Source: Asticcacaulis sp. AC402
GTDB taxonomy: Bacteria > Pseudomonadota > Alphaproteobacteria > Caulobacterales > Caulobacteraceae
NCBI RefSeq assembly: GCF_000495835.1
Contig: NZ_AWGC01000024.1
Location: 28,090 to 92,089 of the forward strand
Direction: 5' to 3'
Length of the DNA: 64,000 nucleotides
Each line of letters begins with the position of its first letter. The stretch's first letter is position 1. Below are positions 43,499 through 53,408 of this stretch, in pieces. The notes below the pieces were generated by a model that saw only the letters and a program-made list of their open reading frames with translations, was not told the origin of the DNA and made no database searches. The translations under genes and the position numbers were made by a program.

Positions 43499-44545
43499 TC
43501 AGTTTACCGCCGGCTGGGCGGTGGGCGCCTCAGCAGCCGGTGACGGTGCGGACAGGGGTGCGGCGGCAGGAGTCTGAGCCTGGGCAGCGGCTGGGACAGC
43601 CGCAGCAGCAGCCGGTTCGGCAGAGTTCGCGTCGGAACTGGCGGCAGATGCGGCGGCCTGGGCTGCAGTCGCCGCAGCAGCCTTTTCGTCCGCGGCGATC
43701 ATGGCGCGCGTCTTGCCGCCCTGAGCCACAATAAACTCGTCGAACTTGGCTTCACTGACAACGTGGACTTCGATCGGCATGTAAGCGTGGTCCGTGCCGC
43801 AAAGCTCCGAACACTGGCCGTAGTAGACGCCTTCCTTCTGCGCCTTGAACCAGATGTTGTTCAGCCGTCCCGGTATGGCATCACTCTTCACGCGGAAGGC
43901 CGGCACGGTCCAGGCGTGAATAACGTCGCTGGCGGTGACCTGAAGATGTATGACCTTGTTGACCGGAACAATCAGCTTGTTGTCGGTGGCAAGCAGATAA
44001 GGTTTATCCGGCGTTGCGGTCTTCAGATCGGCAGCTTCAGGCAGCAGACGGGCCTGAATGTCCTCGACTCCGAGTTCGGGGTAGTCGTAGGTCCAGTACC
44101 ACTGGCTGCCGGTGACCTTTACGACGACATCCGGTTTCGGCATGTCGTGGTAGTCTTTTAACAGCGGAAGAGAGAAGGCGGCAATCACGACCAGTATGAG
44201 AATCGGGATGACGGTCCAGATGATCTCGATAAAGGTGTTGTGCGAAAAACGCGCTGGGGTCGGATTGGCCTTCTTGTTGTAGCGGATGATTATCCAGATG
44301 AGCAGGGCCAGGACGAACAGAGAGATGAAGGTAATGATGGGCAGAAGCAGGCTGTCGTGGAACCAGGCAACCTTACCGCCCAGTTCGGTCACATCCTTCT
44401 GCAGGCCGATGGCCTTGTCGGTCGGCTGGCCGATCAGTTCCTCGGCAGCTGCCGGCACCGCCAGCGCACTGCTCAGCATCAAGGTCGCTATCGCCCCGCA
44501 CGCAGCTTTCAACTGCCCCTTCATGCCCATTCGCCCAAATCCCAT
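43499..44545 (-). CDS. ctaC: Cytochrome c oxidase subunit II
   Basis: 348 residues, with ATG 44545 or an internal ATG a few codons later as the start. Signal peptide (LSSALAVPAAAEE), then two membrane helices around TFISLFVLALLIWIIIRY and IWTVIPILILVVIAAFSL. The CuA site is YGQCSELCGTDHAYMPIEV, complete with the Cys pair, His and Met. After the cupredoxin domain there is an unusual ~55-residue Ala/Pro/Ser-rich tail (from ~285 to the end) of low complexity. First gene of the cta operon. Confidence 0.96.
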   Translation of the reverse strand: MGFGRMGMKGQLKAACGAIATLMLSSALAVPAAAEELIGQPTDKAIGLQKDVTELGGKVAWFHDSLLLPIITFISLFVLALLIWIIIRYNKKANPTPARFSHNTFIEIIWTVIPILILVVIAAFSLPLLKDYHDMPKPDVVVKVTGSQWYWTYDYPELGVEDIQARLLPEAADLKTATPDKPYLLATDNKLIVPVNKVIHLQVTASDVIHAWTVPAFRVKSDAIPGRLNNIWFKAQKEGVYYGQCSELCGTDHAYMPIEVHVVSEAKFDEFIVAQGGKTRAMIAADEKAAAATAAQAAASAASSDANSAEPAAAAAVPAAAQAQTPAAAPLSAPSPAAEAPTAQPAVN

Positions 44546-44896
44546 AATTATGGCCTCATGCTGCCGGTCGGGCGCGGTATTACAGCGCCACGCCCCTTAC
44601 CAAATTCGACATCGTTCGGACGCCATCCCCTACCTGACGATTCGCAACGCCAAACATGGCTGCTGCCAGACGGGACGCCCGATGCGAAACGATCCAATAA
44701 TGGGTTCGCGGCCAATTGCAAAGGGCAAAAAAAGGATTCCCCGGTTTTGACCAGGGTCTTTGCGGCAAAACAAGCCCCGCCAAGCTTTGCGCACGATCAA
44801 GGTGCGCTACTTTGTCGCGCAAGATCCTACGAAAATTGTGTTTTGCCATGGCCATTCGACGCGAGCGTGCCTAAGTAAGCAGTCGTCGTTTTATTT
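44546..44896. other. Divergent promoter region between ctaC and tldD
   Basis: Gap of 351 bp upstream of both ctaC (minus) and tldD (plus). It must hold the oxidase operon promoter and that of tldD. No repeat, RNA gene or confident operator was recognised. The frames in this stretch read poorly and are not counted as genes. Confidence 0.55.
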
Positions 44897-46378
44897 ATGA
44901 GCATCGATACCATGGCCCTTCCCTCACCCGCTGATTCTGCTGTTCCCGCATTCTGCGATCTTGGCGACGAGTTCGACATTCACGCGGCGCAGGCTATGCT
45001 GGAAAATGCGCTGAATGGTGCCGACGACGGCGAAATCTTTATCGAAAAGCGCGAGGGCGAATCCCTGCTCTTCGACGACGGCCGGCTGAAATCGTCGGCA
45101 TACAATGCCGACCAGGGTTTTGGCTTCCGTGTCGTCGCCGGCGAGACCATCGGTTTCGCCAATAGCGCTGAACTGTCGCAGGCGGCCGTGACACGCGCCG
45201 CCGAGGCCGCCGTCCTGGCCAAGACGGGCAAACAGGTCAATGTCAAGCTTGATGCCTCGTATCTTGCCGCTGGCCATCCGGCGCGCTCCAACCGTTCCTA
45301 TTACCAAGCCCACGACCCGATCGGCGAAATGGCGTTCGGCGACAAGATTGCCCTGCTCCAGGCCATGGACGCCTATGCCCGCAGCGCCCATGCCGGCGTC
45401 GTCCAGGTCTCGGCTTCTCTGGCCTGTGACCGTCGGGCCATTACCATCCTGCGCGGCGGCGGAGAAGTCTATCATGACTACCGGCCGCTGGTGCGCCTGA
45501 ACGTCAGTGTCTCGGTCGAAAAGAACGGCCATCGCGAGACGGCATCGTCCGGCGGCGGCGGTCGCATTTCCTGGTTTGACATGACCTCGCCGGAAAAGTG
45601 GCAGGCTCAGGTCGACGAGGCCATTCGCCAGGCCCTGGTCAATCTCGATGCCGTACCGGCGCCGGCTGGCGAGATGGATATTGTGCTTGGGCCAGGCTGG
45701 CCCGGCGTCCTGTTGCACGAAGCGGTCGGCCATGGGCTGGAAGGTGACTTTAATCGCAAAGGCACCTCGGCCTTCTCGGGCAAGATGGGCAAACAGGTTG
45801 CCGCCAGAGGCGTGACCATCGTCGATGACGGCACGGTTCCGGATGCGCGAGGGTCGCTGAACATCGACGACGAAGGCACGCCGACTTCGTGCACGACCCT
45901 GATCGAGGATGGTATTCTGGTCGGATACATGCACGACCGGCTATCTGCGCGCCAGATGGGCGTCGCGGCCACCGGTAACGGCCGGCGCCAGTCCTATGGC
46001 CACCAGCCCCTGCCCCGCATGACCAACACGTTCATGCGCAACGGCGCCGACAAGCTAAGCGACATGATCGCCAATACGAAAAAAGGCTTATACGCCGTCA
46101 ATTTCGGCGGCGGCCAGGTCGACATCACCAATGGCAAGTTCGTCTTCCAATGCACCGAGGCCTATCTGATCGAGGACGGAAAGGTTGGCGCGCCGGTCAA
46201 GGGTGCCACCTTGATTGGCGACGGTCCGGCGGCCATGAGCCAGGTCGACATGATCGGCGACGACTTCAAGTTCGATCCCGGCGTCGGCACCTGCGGCAAG
46301 GCGGGTCAGTCCCTGCCCGTCGGCATTGGTCAGCCGAGCCTGCGCATCAGGGGTTTGACGGTCGGCGGAACAAGTTAA
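44897..46378 (+). CDS. tldD: Metalloprotease TldD
   Basis: 493 residues, usual for TldD. With its partner TldE/PmbA it cleaves peptides such as modified leader peptides and CcdA. The zinc-binding HExxxH motif is in LLHEAVGHGLEGDFNRKG near the middle, and the C-terminal GxGTCGKAGQSLPVGIGQP is the usual TldD end. Start is ATG 44897. No tldE is nearby, so it must be elsewhere. Confidence 0.95.
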   Translation: MSIDTMALPSPADSAVPAFCDLGDEFDIHAAQAMLENALNGADDGEIFIEKREGESLLFDDGRLKSSAYNADQGFGFRVVAGETIGFANSAELSQAAVTRAAEAAVLAKTGKQVNVKLDASYLAAGHPARSNRSYYQAHDPIGEMAFGDKIALLQAMDAYARSAHAGVVQVSASLACDRRAITILRGGGEVYHDYRPLVRLNVSVSVEKNGHRETASSGGGGRISWFDMTSPEKWQAQVDEAIRQALVNLDAVPAPAGEMDIVLGPGWPGVLLHEAVGHGLEGDFNRKGTSAFSGKMGKQVAARGVTIVDDGTVPDARGSLNIDDEGTPTSCTTLIEDGILVGYMHDRLSARQMGVAATGNGRRQSYGHQPLPRMTNTFMRNGADKLSDMIANTKKGLYAVNFGGGQVDITNGKFVFQCTEAYLIEDGKVGAPVKGATLIGDGPAAMSQVDMIGDDFKFDPGVGTCGKAGQSLPVGIGQPSLRIRGLTVGGTS

Positions 46379-47034
46379 GTTCGGCGGCCTATGGCACAAT
46401 ATGCCGGGCGTCTGGCAAGGGTACTTTGCGGCCATAAATTTCGCAAAACAGTGAGTTGCTTTTCGATGGGCGAAAACCTCTATCGGCTTTTGCGTGGGGA
46501 GATGCTGTGACGTTTACCAGAGCGGGATGAGTTTTTGTTTTGTCGCGCAGTTTTTCCGAAAACGGGAACGCCCGTGCGGTGGCGTCCACCTTATCGGATT
46601 ACGCTCTGATCGCGGCCTGATAAGTCAGCCGGCGGCGTAGCCATTGTCTGCGGCAAAGTGCGTTGCAGTATGACGAAAATGGGCCTCTGTCGCCTGAGGT
46701 ATAGGTCTCGGCCCTATTGCTGGTCCCCTTTGGCGATGACCGTCGCGGGGCTCAAAAGGGATGAACAGCCGTAAAATGGACTCTGCCTGCATGCATGAAG
46801 GCAACAACATTAAATCTGCGTAATGTTTGACCGCGAAAGATCTACGAAAAATGCCGTAGGCAGAATTGATATGGCGTTGATAAATTTGGACAAATTTGAC
46901 CTGTCAACGCATACTGCGGGCAGATTTTCGTTGAAATTGTTACAGGCATTTAACTTGTAAGTCAGAACGGCGCGGTATTCCGTCGCGGCAAGGACGGCCG
47001 CGAAGGGTGCTGCGTCCAACGGGGTATTTAAATT
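46379..47034. other. Long intergenic region upstream of a TonB-dependent receptor
   Basis: 656 bp with no convincing gene; the frames on both strands are short. It holds family B repeat copy 3 (46517-46609) and, in the AT-rich stretch before 47034, the probable receptor promoter. No riboswitch structure was recognised. Confidence 0.6.
46517..46609 (+). repeat. Dispersed repeat family B, copy 3 (longest)
   Basis: AGAGCGGGATGAGTTTTTG, TTTTGTCGCGCAGTTTTTCC, GAAAACGGGAACGCCCGTGC, then ACCTTATCGGATTACGCTCT. It has short inverted ends AGAGCG and CGCTCT. The same pieces are seen at 25685-25800 (inverted, with an extra palindrome) and 36412-36478. Confidence 0.72.
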
Positions 47035-49071
47035 ATGCGTCTGTACGTCACCACCGCGCTGGCTATTGTCCTCATGACCGCGCCGGCGCTTGTTCAGGCG
47101 CAGGATACCCTGCCAGCTCAAGCGACTGTGGAGGAATCGGGCAGTCAGGTTGTGACCTTTCAAGCCGACTATTTCACCCAGTTTCAGGTCTCCACCGCCC
47201 TGGACATGGTGTTTCGCGTGCCGGGCTTTACCTTCAATTCCGGTGACCAGGTCCGCGGCTTTGCCGGCGCGGCCGGCAATGTCGTCATCGATGGTCAACG
47301 GCCGGCCAGCAAAAGCAATCTGGAAGAGACGCTGAACACCATTTCTTCTGCTCAGGTCGAGCGGATCGAACTGATCACTGGCGGCGCCCCCGGCGTTGAC
47401 ATGCAGGGCTATCGCCAGATCGTCAACATTGTGCGCAAACAAAGCGACAAGGCGACGATCAGTTTCGGCGGCAATGTCAAGTTCTTCCCCGGATCGTCGA
47501 AACCAGCCGGCTTTTTCAACTATTCGCGCAACACCGGTGGCATCCTGACCGAATTCTACATGGAATCGTTCGGCTTCAACGACAACGGGACCCACGACCA
47601 GAAGCGCTACATCTATCTCCCAAACTTCAGCGATCCGACGCCGGACCTGATGGTCATTGACCAGGTGGCTGGTGGTTCGGGTCATTCCGAGCGCTTTACC
47701 CATTCCCGCCCCCTTCTGGGCGGCAAGGTGACGCTGAACGGCAGTCTCAGTCCGATCGATTACGAATATGACGCGGTCTTTGTCAAGGATAGCTCAACGG
47801 CCAACGAGCACCTGGATCTGCAGGAAACCGAAGGTGAGTTGGGTTTGCAATTCGAGCGCAAGCTGACCAAGACCCTGTCGCTGGATGTCAATCTTCTGTA
47901 CCGGTTCGACGACGAGACGCTGGATGATGTCTACACCGACGGACCTGATACCTCGCGCTATATATCCAAGGCCGAAGAGCGTGAAAACATCGTCAGCGCC
48001 AAGCTGACCTGGAGCCCCAAAGACAAGGTCACCTACAAGTTCGGCGCCGAGAGTGTCTTTAATGGCAGCGACGTGGCGTCGCGTTATACCGAGAACGACA
48101 GCGAGCAGAATGTACCGTTCGACAATGTGCTGGTCGAAGAAGATCGGGCGGAATACTACGTCATGCGCAACTGGCAGGTGAATCCGAAGCTAAGCCTGGA
48201 AACGGGACTGAAGGTCGAGACCTCGACAATTTCGGTGGCCCAGGACAACCGGTCGGAATCCTTCGTCTATCCCAAGCCGTCGCTGCAACTGGTGTGGTCG
48301 CCGCGTGATAAGGTCAAGGTCAGCTGGCGGTCGGAACGCGTCGTCGGCCAACTCGACTTCGGCGATTTCGCCTCGTCGGTGTCGCTGGATACATCAGTGG
48401 TCAAGGCCGGAAATCCCGCCATCGTACCGCAGAAGGAATGGGCCCATGCCCTGACCCTTGACTACAGTTTCTGGACCAAGGGCGCCGTGAGTGTGTCCCT
48501 GAAGCATGCGTCGCTCGAGGATACTCTGGATTTCGCGCCGATCGTGACCGTCGACGGGGTGTTCAATGCCCGTGGCAATATAGGGGACGGCACGCGCGAC
48601 GAGGTCGGGGTCAATTTTACCCTGCCGCTGGACCGGTTCAAGTTCAAGGGCGGCGAGTTGAAAGTCGAGTATTCGAAGTTTTTTACCAGCGTAACAGATC
48701 CGATCACGGGCAAGTCGCGTGAGATTTCGGGGCTGAATCCGGACCGGTATTACATCGTGCTTAGCCAGAACATAACCAGCTGGCGCTCCAACTGGGGGCT
48801 GGAGATCAGCAGCCTGAACAACGCCACCCAGTATCACGCCACCGAACAGTACCAGTTCAAATCGGCGCCCTGGATCGCCTTTTGGGCTGAATACAGAACC
48901 AGGGACAACCTCACCTGGGCGGTGATTCTCCAGAACCCGCAAAGGCGCCGCGACAAGAGCACCCGGTCGGTGTGGGATGGCCTGCGTGAGCAAACCCCCA
49001 TCGTGCGGCAGGAGTATAATGACGGGAAGTCGGAGCCGTTTGTGATCCTGCGGGTGAAGAAAGAGCTTTAG
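47035..49071 (+). CDS. TonB-dependent receptor plug-domain outer-membrane protein
   Basis: 678 residues, somewhat short for a TonB receptor. Signal peptide (YVTTALAIVLMTAPALVQAQ). The plug domain follows at ~40-140 (VFRVPGFTFNSGDQVRGFAG, VVIDGQRPASKS, VERIELITGGAPGVD), then a ~22-strand barrel with the last residues FVILRVKKEL, a less usual non-aromatic end. Substrate unknown. It is convergent with the peptide transporter; a reduced cruciform hairpin (49076-49115) lies between them. Confidence 0.85.
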   Translation: MRLYVTTALAIVLMTAPALVQAQDTLPAQATVEESGSQVVTFQADYFTQFQVSTALDMVFRVPGFTFNSGDQVRGFAGAAGNVVIDGQRPASKSNLEETLNTISSAQVERIELITGGAPGVDMQGYRQIVNIVRKQSDKATISFGGNVKFFPGSSKPAGFFNYSRNTGGILTEFYMESFGFNDNGTHDQKRYIYLPNFSDPTPDLMVIDQVAGGSGHSERFTHSRPLLGGKVTLNGSLSPIDYEYDAVFVKDSSTANEHLDLQETEGELGLQFERKLTKTLSLDVNLLYRFDDETLDDVYTDGPDTSRYISKAEERENIVSAKLTWSPKDKVTYKFGAESVFNGSDVASRYTENDSEQNVPFDNVLVEEDRAEYYVMRNWQVNPKLSLETGLKVETSTISVAQDNRSESFVYPKPSLQLVWSPRDKVKVSWRSERVVGQLDFGDFASSVSLDTSVVKAGNPAIVPQKEWAHALTLDYSFWTKGAVSVSLKHASLEDTLDFAPIVTVDGVFNARGNIGDGTRDEVGVNFTLPLDRFKFKGGELKVEYSKFFTSVTDPITGKSREISGLNPDRYYIVLSQNITSWRSNWGLEISSLNNATQYHATEQYQFKSAPWIAFWAEYRTRDNLTWAVILQNPQRRRDKSTRSVWDGLREQTPIVRQEYNDGKSEPFVILRVKKEL

Positions 49072-49075
49072 CCCC

Positions 49076-49115
49076 AACGGGGTGCGGGGCCAAAGAGAGC
49101 TTCTTGGGGCCCCGC
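49076..49115. terminator. Reduced cruciform repeat C3, bidirectional terminator-like
   Basis: AACGGGGT followed by stem GCGGGGCC (49084-49091) and GGCCCCGC (49108-49115), with a loop AAAGAGAGCTTCTTGG. It shares the AACGGGGTGCGGGG lead of copy C1 and sits between convergent stop codons (TonB receptor and peptide transporter), like C1. Confidence 0.65.
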
Positions 49116-49121
49116 AACCAA

Positions 49122-50996
49122 TTAGGCTTTCGGCGTCTCTTCCACCGTCGTATCGTTGGCGCCGTGAGCCCACTTGCTGATCACGAACGACAGCAGGAAC
49201 AAGAACACCCCGACCCCGATGCCCAGCCAGCCAATAAAATTGAACATCTCCATCGACGACATCAGCGCCGCCTGGTTGTCGAGCGTCTTACCCGCTACGG
49301 TCGGTGTTTTTGCCAGTTCGGCAAACACCGCAGCGACGTCCTGACCGATTGCCGAGCCAAGGAACCAGATCGCCATCATGGTTGCCACAATCGTCGGCGG
49401 CGCCAGCTTGGTCTGCTGCGACAGGCCCACCGGCGAGAGGGCCAACTCACCAATCGTATGGAACAGATAGGTCAGCATCAGGAACACAACCGGCATCTTC
49501 CACGCCGCATCCGCTGAACCCACACCCCAGACCAGGACCAGGAAACCAATACCCACATTTGCCAGACCGAAACTGAATTTTTTCAGCGGATCGGGGTCCT
49601 GACCGCGCTTGCCCAGGAAAGTGAACAGCCAGGCAAACGCCGGCGCCAGGATCAGAATAAAGCCGGCATTGAACGACTGCGTCTGGGACGGGGTCAGCCC
49701 CATATCAATCCAGATATGGTTGGGTGCCAGGGTGATGGCTGCCAGTTGCTGCGACGAAGCCAGCACGAAATTGCCGATGATGACCGGCGCACTCAGCAGT
49801 TCCAGATTGGTGTTACGCTCAGCAAACAGACTGAGCGACGAGCCCGCCTGCTCGAACAGCGAAAAGAACACCGCCGAAGCTGCCGACAGGATCATCGCCA
49901 GTCCCAGCCGATAACGCTCCGGTACGGAATAGCGCGTGAACATCTGCCAGAACACGTAAAGCAGGATCGCCACCGAACCCGCGTAAAGGGCGTATTTGAC
50001 GATTTTGTTTTGCTGCACGAGCAGGAAAACAACAGGAATCAAAGCCAGGGCGATCAGATAGATCAGCCATTCACGGCTGACCGGTCCGACCTTTTGCTTC
50101 AATGCCTCGGGGGACGGTGCCTCCCCCTTGCCCATCAGCCACGGTTTGCCAAGCGTAAAGACAATCAGACCGGCCAGCATGCCGATACCGGCGAGCCCGA
50201 AGCCAGCCCACCAACCGACATTCTCACCGAGATAACCACACAGGATGGCTGCCCAGAAGGAGCCCAGATTTATGCCGTAATAATAGAACTGGAAGCCGGC
50301 ATCCCGCCGCGGGTCCTTGTCGCGGTACAGTTGGCCAACAATGGACGAGATGTTGGGCTTCATGAAGCCCACCCCCAGGATAATCAGCGAAACGGCCAGA
50401 TAGTAGGCCTGCTCAGCCCAGGGGGTCGGAACCCGGACACCCTTTTCAATCTGCGCCGCCGGCAATACCGCCGGAATCGGCGCATCAGCCGGCAGGCCGA
50501 CAATCTCGTAGCCACCGTCCGCCAATCCGGTCCAGTCATAGTGCTGGCCATTGACATCGAGCTTGACAGTGCGGTTCTGACCCAAGCCCTCCGTCACGAA
50601 TTCATAGGTTGCCCCCTGATAGGTTACTGTCGGAATATTGGGTTTGCCTTCGAAGGCCATGCCGAAATGGCCCAGCACCAGCAAGACAGCGCCGAAGGTG
50701 ATCGCCTTGCGCGTCCCCAGCCAGCGGTCGGCGATCAGGCCACCCAACAGTGGCAAAAGATAAATCAGTACTGTGTAGGAACCGTACTGCTGAATAGCCC
50801 GCTCATCGGTAAACAAAAAATGGCGCACAAGATAATAGATCAGCAGCGCCCGCATGCCGTAGTAGGAAAACCGTTCCCACATCTCGGCAAAAAAACAGAC
50901 GAACAGGCCCTTCGGATGGTTTCGCATCTGAAGAAGGACGGGAATGCAGGTCACGAGCGTGACCAGGATACCGGCGCAAATGACGATGTTGAACAT
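49122..50996 (-). CDS. POT-family proton-coupled peptide transporter
   Basis: 624 residues from ATG 50996; the upstream TTG at 51002 is not preferred. Fourteen or so hydrophobic helices. The POT signature ExxERFSYYG is FAEMWERFSYYGMRALLIYY, and the second helix pair is YLLPLLGGLIADRWLGTRKAI. An unusually long segment between helices (~120-190: TVTYQGATYEF, DAPIPAVLPAAQ) is probably periplasmic. It imports di- and tripeptides with H+. Confidence 0.92.
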   Translation of the reverse strand: MFNIVICAGILVTLVTCIPVLLQMRNHPKGLFVCFFAEMWERFSYYGMRALLIYYLVRHFLFTDERAIQQYGSYTVLIYLLPLLGGLIADRWLGTRKAITFGAVLLVLGHFGMAFEGKPNIPTVTYQGATYEFVTEGLGQNRTVKLDVNGQHYDWTGLADGGYEIVGLPADAPIPAVLPAAQIEKGVRVPTPWAEQAYYLAVSLIILGVGFMKPNISSIVGQLYRDKDPRRDAGFQFYYYGINLGSFWAAILCGYLGENVGWWAGFGLAGIGMLAGLIVFTLGKPWLMGKGEAPSPEALKQKVGPVSREWLIYLIALALIPVVFLLVQQNKIVKYALYAGSVAILLYVFWQMFTRYSVPERYRLGLAMILSAASAVFFSLFEQAGSSLSLFAERNTNLELLSAPVIIGNFVLASSQQLAAITLAPNHIWIDMGLTPSQTQSFNAGFILILAPAFAWLFTFLGKRGQDPDPLKKFSFGLANVGIGFLVLVWGVGSADAAWKMPVVFLMLTYLFHTIGELALSPVGLSQQTKLAPPTIVATMMAIWFLGSAIGQDVAAVFAELAKTPTVAGKTLDNQAALMSSMEMFNFIGWLGIGVGVFLFLLSFVISKWAHGANDTTVEETPKA

Positions 50997-51145
50997 GCAC
51001 AAACTCGCAAAAGTAATTGGGCCACACGCTCAGGACCATGGCCTTTTTTGCGACATGATCAGGTATTTGTGGGTTTGGCAAGTGTCATCGTTTCATACGA
51101 GACTTAGGCCGAAAACAACCAATTCCATATTTCCAGACATTTGGA

Positions 51146-52501
51146 TTAATAGGCCTCGTCGGCATAGAGGCGACGGATATCGCCCTGCCACACGCCGTGA
51201 TATTTTTCGAGCAGACGGTCCGCCGGAGTGAGGCCCGAAGCCGCGATTTCGAACAACTCGCCGAGATAACCCGTCTCGTCAACCATCCCGCCTGACAGCC
51301 GGTTACGGTTGCGCAGACCGGCCTTGGCGATGTTCAACACATCCATGGCCCAATCCTTGACCGGCCGGCCGGCGATGTCACCCTTGAGGCCGGTCCGCGC
51401 CGCCATGGCGCGTAGTTTATTGTGGTCATCCGTCGTCCAGCCCTTGACGAGGTCCCATGCGGCATCAAGGGCAGTCTGGTCGTACAGCAGCCCGCCCCAC
51501 AGCGCGGGAAGCGCACACAGGCGGCTCCACGGGCCGGCATCGGCACCGCGCATTTCGAGGTACTTCTTGAGGCGAACTTCAGGGAACAGGGTAGTCAGGT
51601 GATCAGCCCAGTCGTCCATGGTCGGACGGTGGCCGGGCCGGGCCGGCAGTTCGCCCTTCATGTAGGCTTTGAAGTCCTGACCGGAAGCGTCGATATAGTG
51701 CTCGCGTTTCACAAAATACATCGGCACGTCGAGGGCATATCGGGCATAGCGCTCATAACCAAAATCATCGTCGAACACGAAATCCAGCATGCCCGTGCGA
51801 TCGTGATCGGTGTCCGTCCAGACATTGGCCCGCGCCGAGACGAAGCCATTGGGCTTGCCCTCGGTGAACGGTGAATTGGCGAACAACGCTGTGGCGATCG
51901 GCTGCAGCGCCAGGGAAACGCGGAACTTCTGCACCATGTCGGCTTCGGAGGCGTAGTCGAGATTAGCCTGGACCGTACAGGTCCGCAGCATCATGTCGAG
52001 GCCAAGATTGCCCACTTTGGGCATGTAGGCGCGCATAATAGCGTAGCGGCCCTTGGGCATGACCGGCGTCTGCTCTCGCGTCCACAGGGGCGAGAAACCG
52101 ACCCCGACAAAACCAAGGCCCAGTTCATCGGCAACAACCTTGACCTCTTCCAGGTGCTGGCCCGTTTCCTCGCAGATATCATGCACAGTTTCCAGCGGTG
52201 CACCCGACAGTTCGAACTGGCCGCCGGGTTCCAGTGACACCGATGCACCGTTGCGACTAAGGGCGATCAGGGTTTCGCCCTCATAGACACCCTCCCAGCC
52301 GAAACGCATCATGCCTTTCAGCATGGCCTGAATGCCATCGGGATCTTGGTAGGCAGGGCGGCTGAGATCGGTCAGGCGAAAGGCGAACTTCTCGTGCTCG
52401 GCACCGATGCGCCAGCGCTCGCGCGGTTTCTCCCCGGCGGCAAAATAGCCTACCAGGTCGGAGAAGGTCTGCACGGGCTCAGCCTCATCGTTGTACGCCA
52501 T
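51146..52501 (-). CDS. gshA: Glutamate--cysteine ligase (plant/alphaproteobacterial type)
   Basis: 451 residues. It joins Glu and Cys to form gamma-glutamylcysteine, the first step of glutathione synthesis. Substrate-binding motifs are RIGAEHEKFAF near the N-terminus, SLEPGGQFELSG, and RTCTVQANLDYASEADM; the C-terminal YLEMRGADAGPWSRLCALPALW carries conserved Arg and Trp. The length fits the plant/alphaproteobacterial GshA. It is codirectional with rsmE (80-bp gap); no gshB nearby. Confidence 0.94.
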   Translation of the reverse strand: MAYNDEAEPVQTFSDLVGYFAAGEKPRERWRIGAEHEKFAFRLTDLSRPAYQDPDGIQAMLKGMMRFGWEGVYEGETLIALSRNGASVSLEPGGQFELSGAPLETVHDICEETGQHLEEVKVVADELGLGFVGVGFSPLWTREQTPVMPKGRYAIMRAYMPKVGNLGLDMMLRTCTVQANLDYASEADMVQKFRVSLALQPIATALFANSPFTEGKPNGFVSARANVWTDTDHDRTGMLDFVFDDDFGYERYARYALDVPMYFVKREHYIDASGQDFKAYMKGELPARPGHRPTMDDWADHLTTLFPEVRLKKYLEMRGADAGPWSRLCALPALWGGLLYDQTALDAAWDLVKGWTTDDHNKLRAMAARTGLKGDIAGRPVKDWAMDVLNIAKAGLRNRNRLSGGMVDETGYLGELFEIAASGLTPADRLLEKYHGVWQGDIRRLYADEAY

Positions 52502-52581
52502 GCCGCCTTACCCTCTATTGTTAGCGAAGTCGCCGCCTATATGGGCCGCTCGCCGCAGGCAGGCAAGAGAGGTTTGCTAAA

Positions 52582-53328
52582 TTAGAGCCAGTCGCCCGCA
52601 GCCGCCTGGTAAAGGGTAAGCGCGCTGATCGCCGCGGTGTCGGCGCGCAGGATGCGCGGACCGAGATTGACCGGCACGCAGTTGCCCAATCCGCGCAGGA
52701 CAGCGCGTTCGTCAGCGTCGAACCCTCCTTCCGGCCCGATAAGGATGACGGTGCGTTCTCCCTGCGCCAGGGCTTTGACCGCTTGCAGCATCGGCAGGGT
52801 CTGACGGCCGGTCTCATGAGTCGAGTTTTCATCGCCGAAAACAAGCCGGTCGAAACCCTGCTCGGCAAGAAAGCGCTCAAGCTTCAAGGGCGAATGGATG
52901 TCCGGCACGTCCAGGCGTTGGGTCTGCTCGGCGGATTCTCTGGCAATGGAAACAAGACGTTCAACGTTTGTATGACTTGCATTTGTTCGCCGCGTGGTCA
53001 GCAATTGCACAGACTGAACACCCAGTTCGGTGGCTTTTTCGATGATATACTCCAACGCCCCGCGTTTGATCAGGGCAATGGCCAGGACGGGTCCTTTCCG
53101 GGCGGTTTGCGGCTTGATCTGCTCCACGAGGTCGAGCCTGACCGACTTCTTGCCGGCGTCGCCAAGGCGCGCAGTCCATTCGCCATCGCGCCCGTTGAAG
53201 ACAGCGATCTCATCGCCAGACGCCAACCGCATTACAGCCACGAGATAACGACCCTGGTCCGGATTCAGGATGAAGCTCAGCCCCTGGCTGAAGGGTGGCG
53301 TATCTTGCGCGATGTACAGTCGGATCAT
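52582..53328 (-). CDS. rsmE: 16S rRNA (uracil-1498-N3)-methyltransferase
   Basis: 248 residues. It methylates U1498 of 16S rRNA with SAM. The N-terminal PUA-like part includes YLVAVMRLASGDEIAVFNGRDGEW. The SPOUT trefoil-knot signatures are VILIGPEGGFDADE and the C-terminal LGPRILRADTAAISALTLYQ. Codirectional with gshA. Clear by full-length family match. Confidence 0.95.
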   Translation of the reverse strand: MIRLYIAQDTPPFSQGLSFILNPDQGRYLVAVMRLASGDEIAVFNGRDGEWTARLGDAGKKSVRLDLVEQIKPQTARKGPVLAIALIKRGALEYIIEKATELGVQSVQLLTTRRTNASHTNVERLVSIARESAEQTQRLDVPDIHSPLKLERFLAEQGFDRLVFGDENSTHETGRQTLPMLQAVKALAQGERTVILIGPEGGFDADERAVLRGLGNCVPVNLGPRILRADTAAISALTLYQAAAGDWL

Positions 53329-53408
53329 AGCCTAGTCATAGATTTCCTTGCGCCGTGGCTCAAGTTGATTTCCCGTTCAACCATTGAACGCCACGGGATT
53401 GACTGAAA

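Noticed and set aside
46810..47703. 297-residue minus-strand reading frame overlapping the TonB receptor start.
   Set aside because: It is a shadow of the receptor gene and the AT-rich promoter region; no signal, domain or ribosome binding site.
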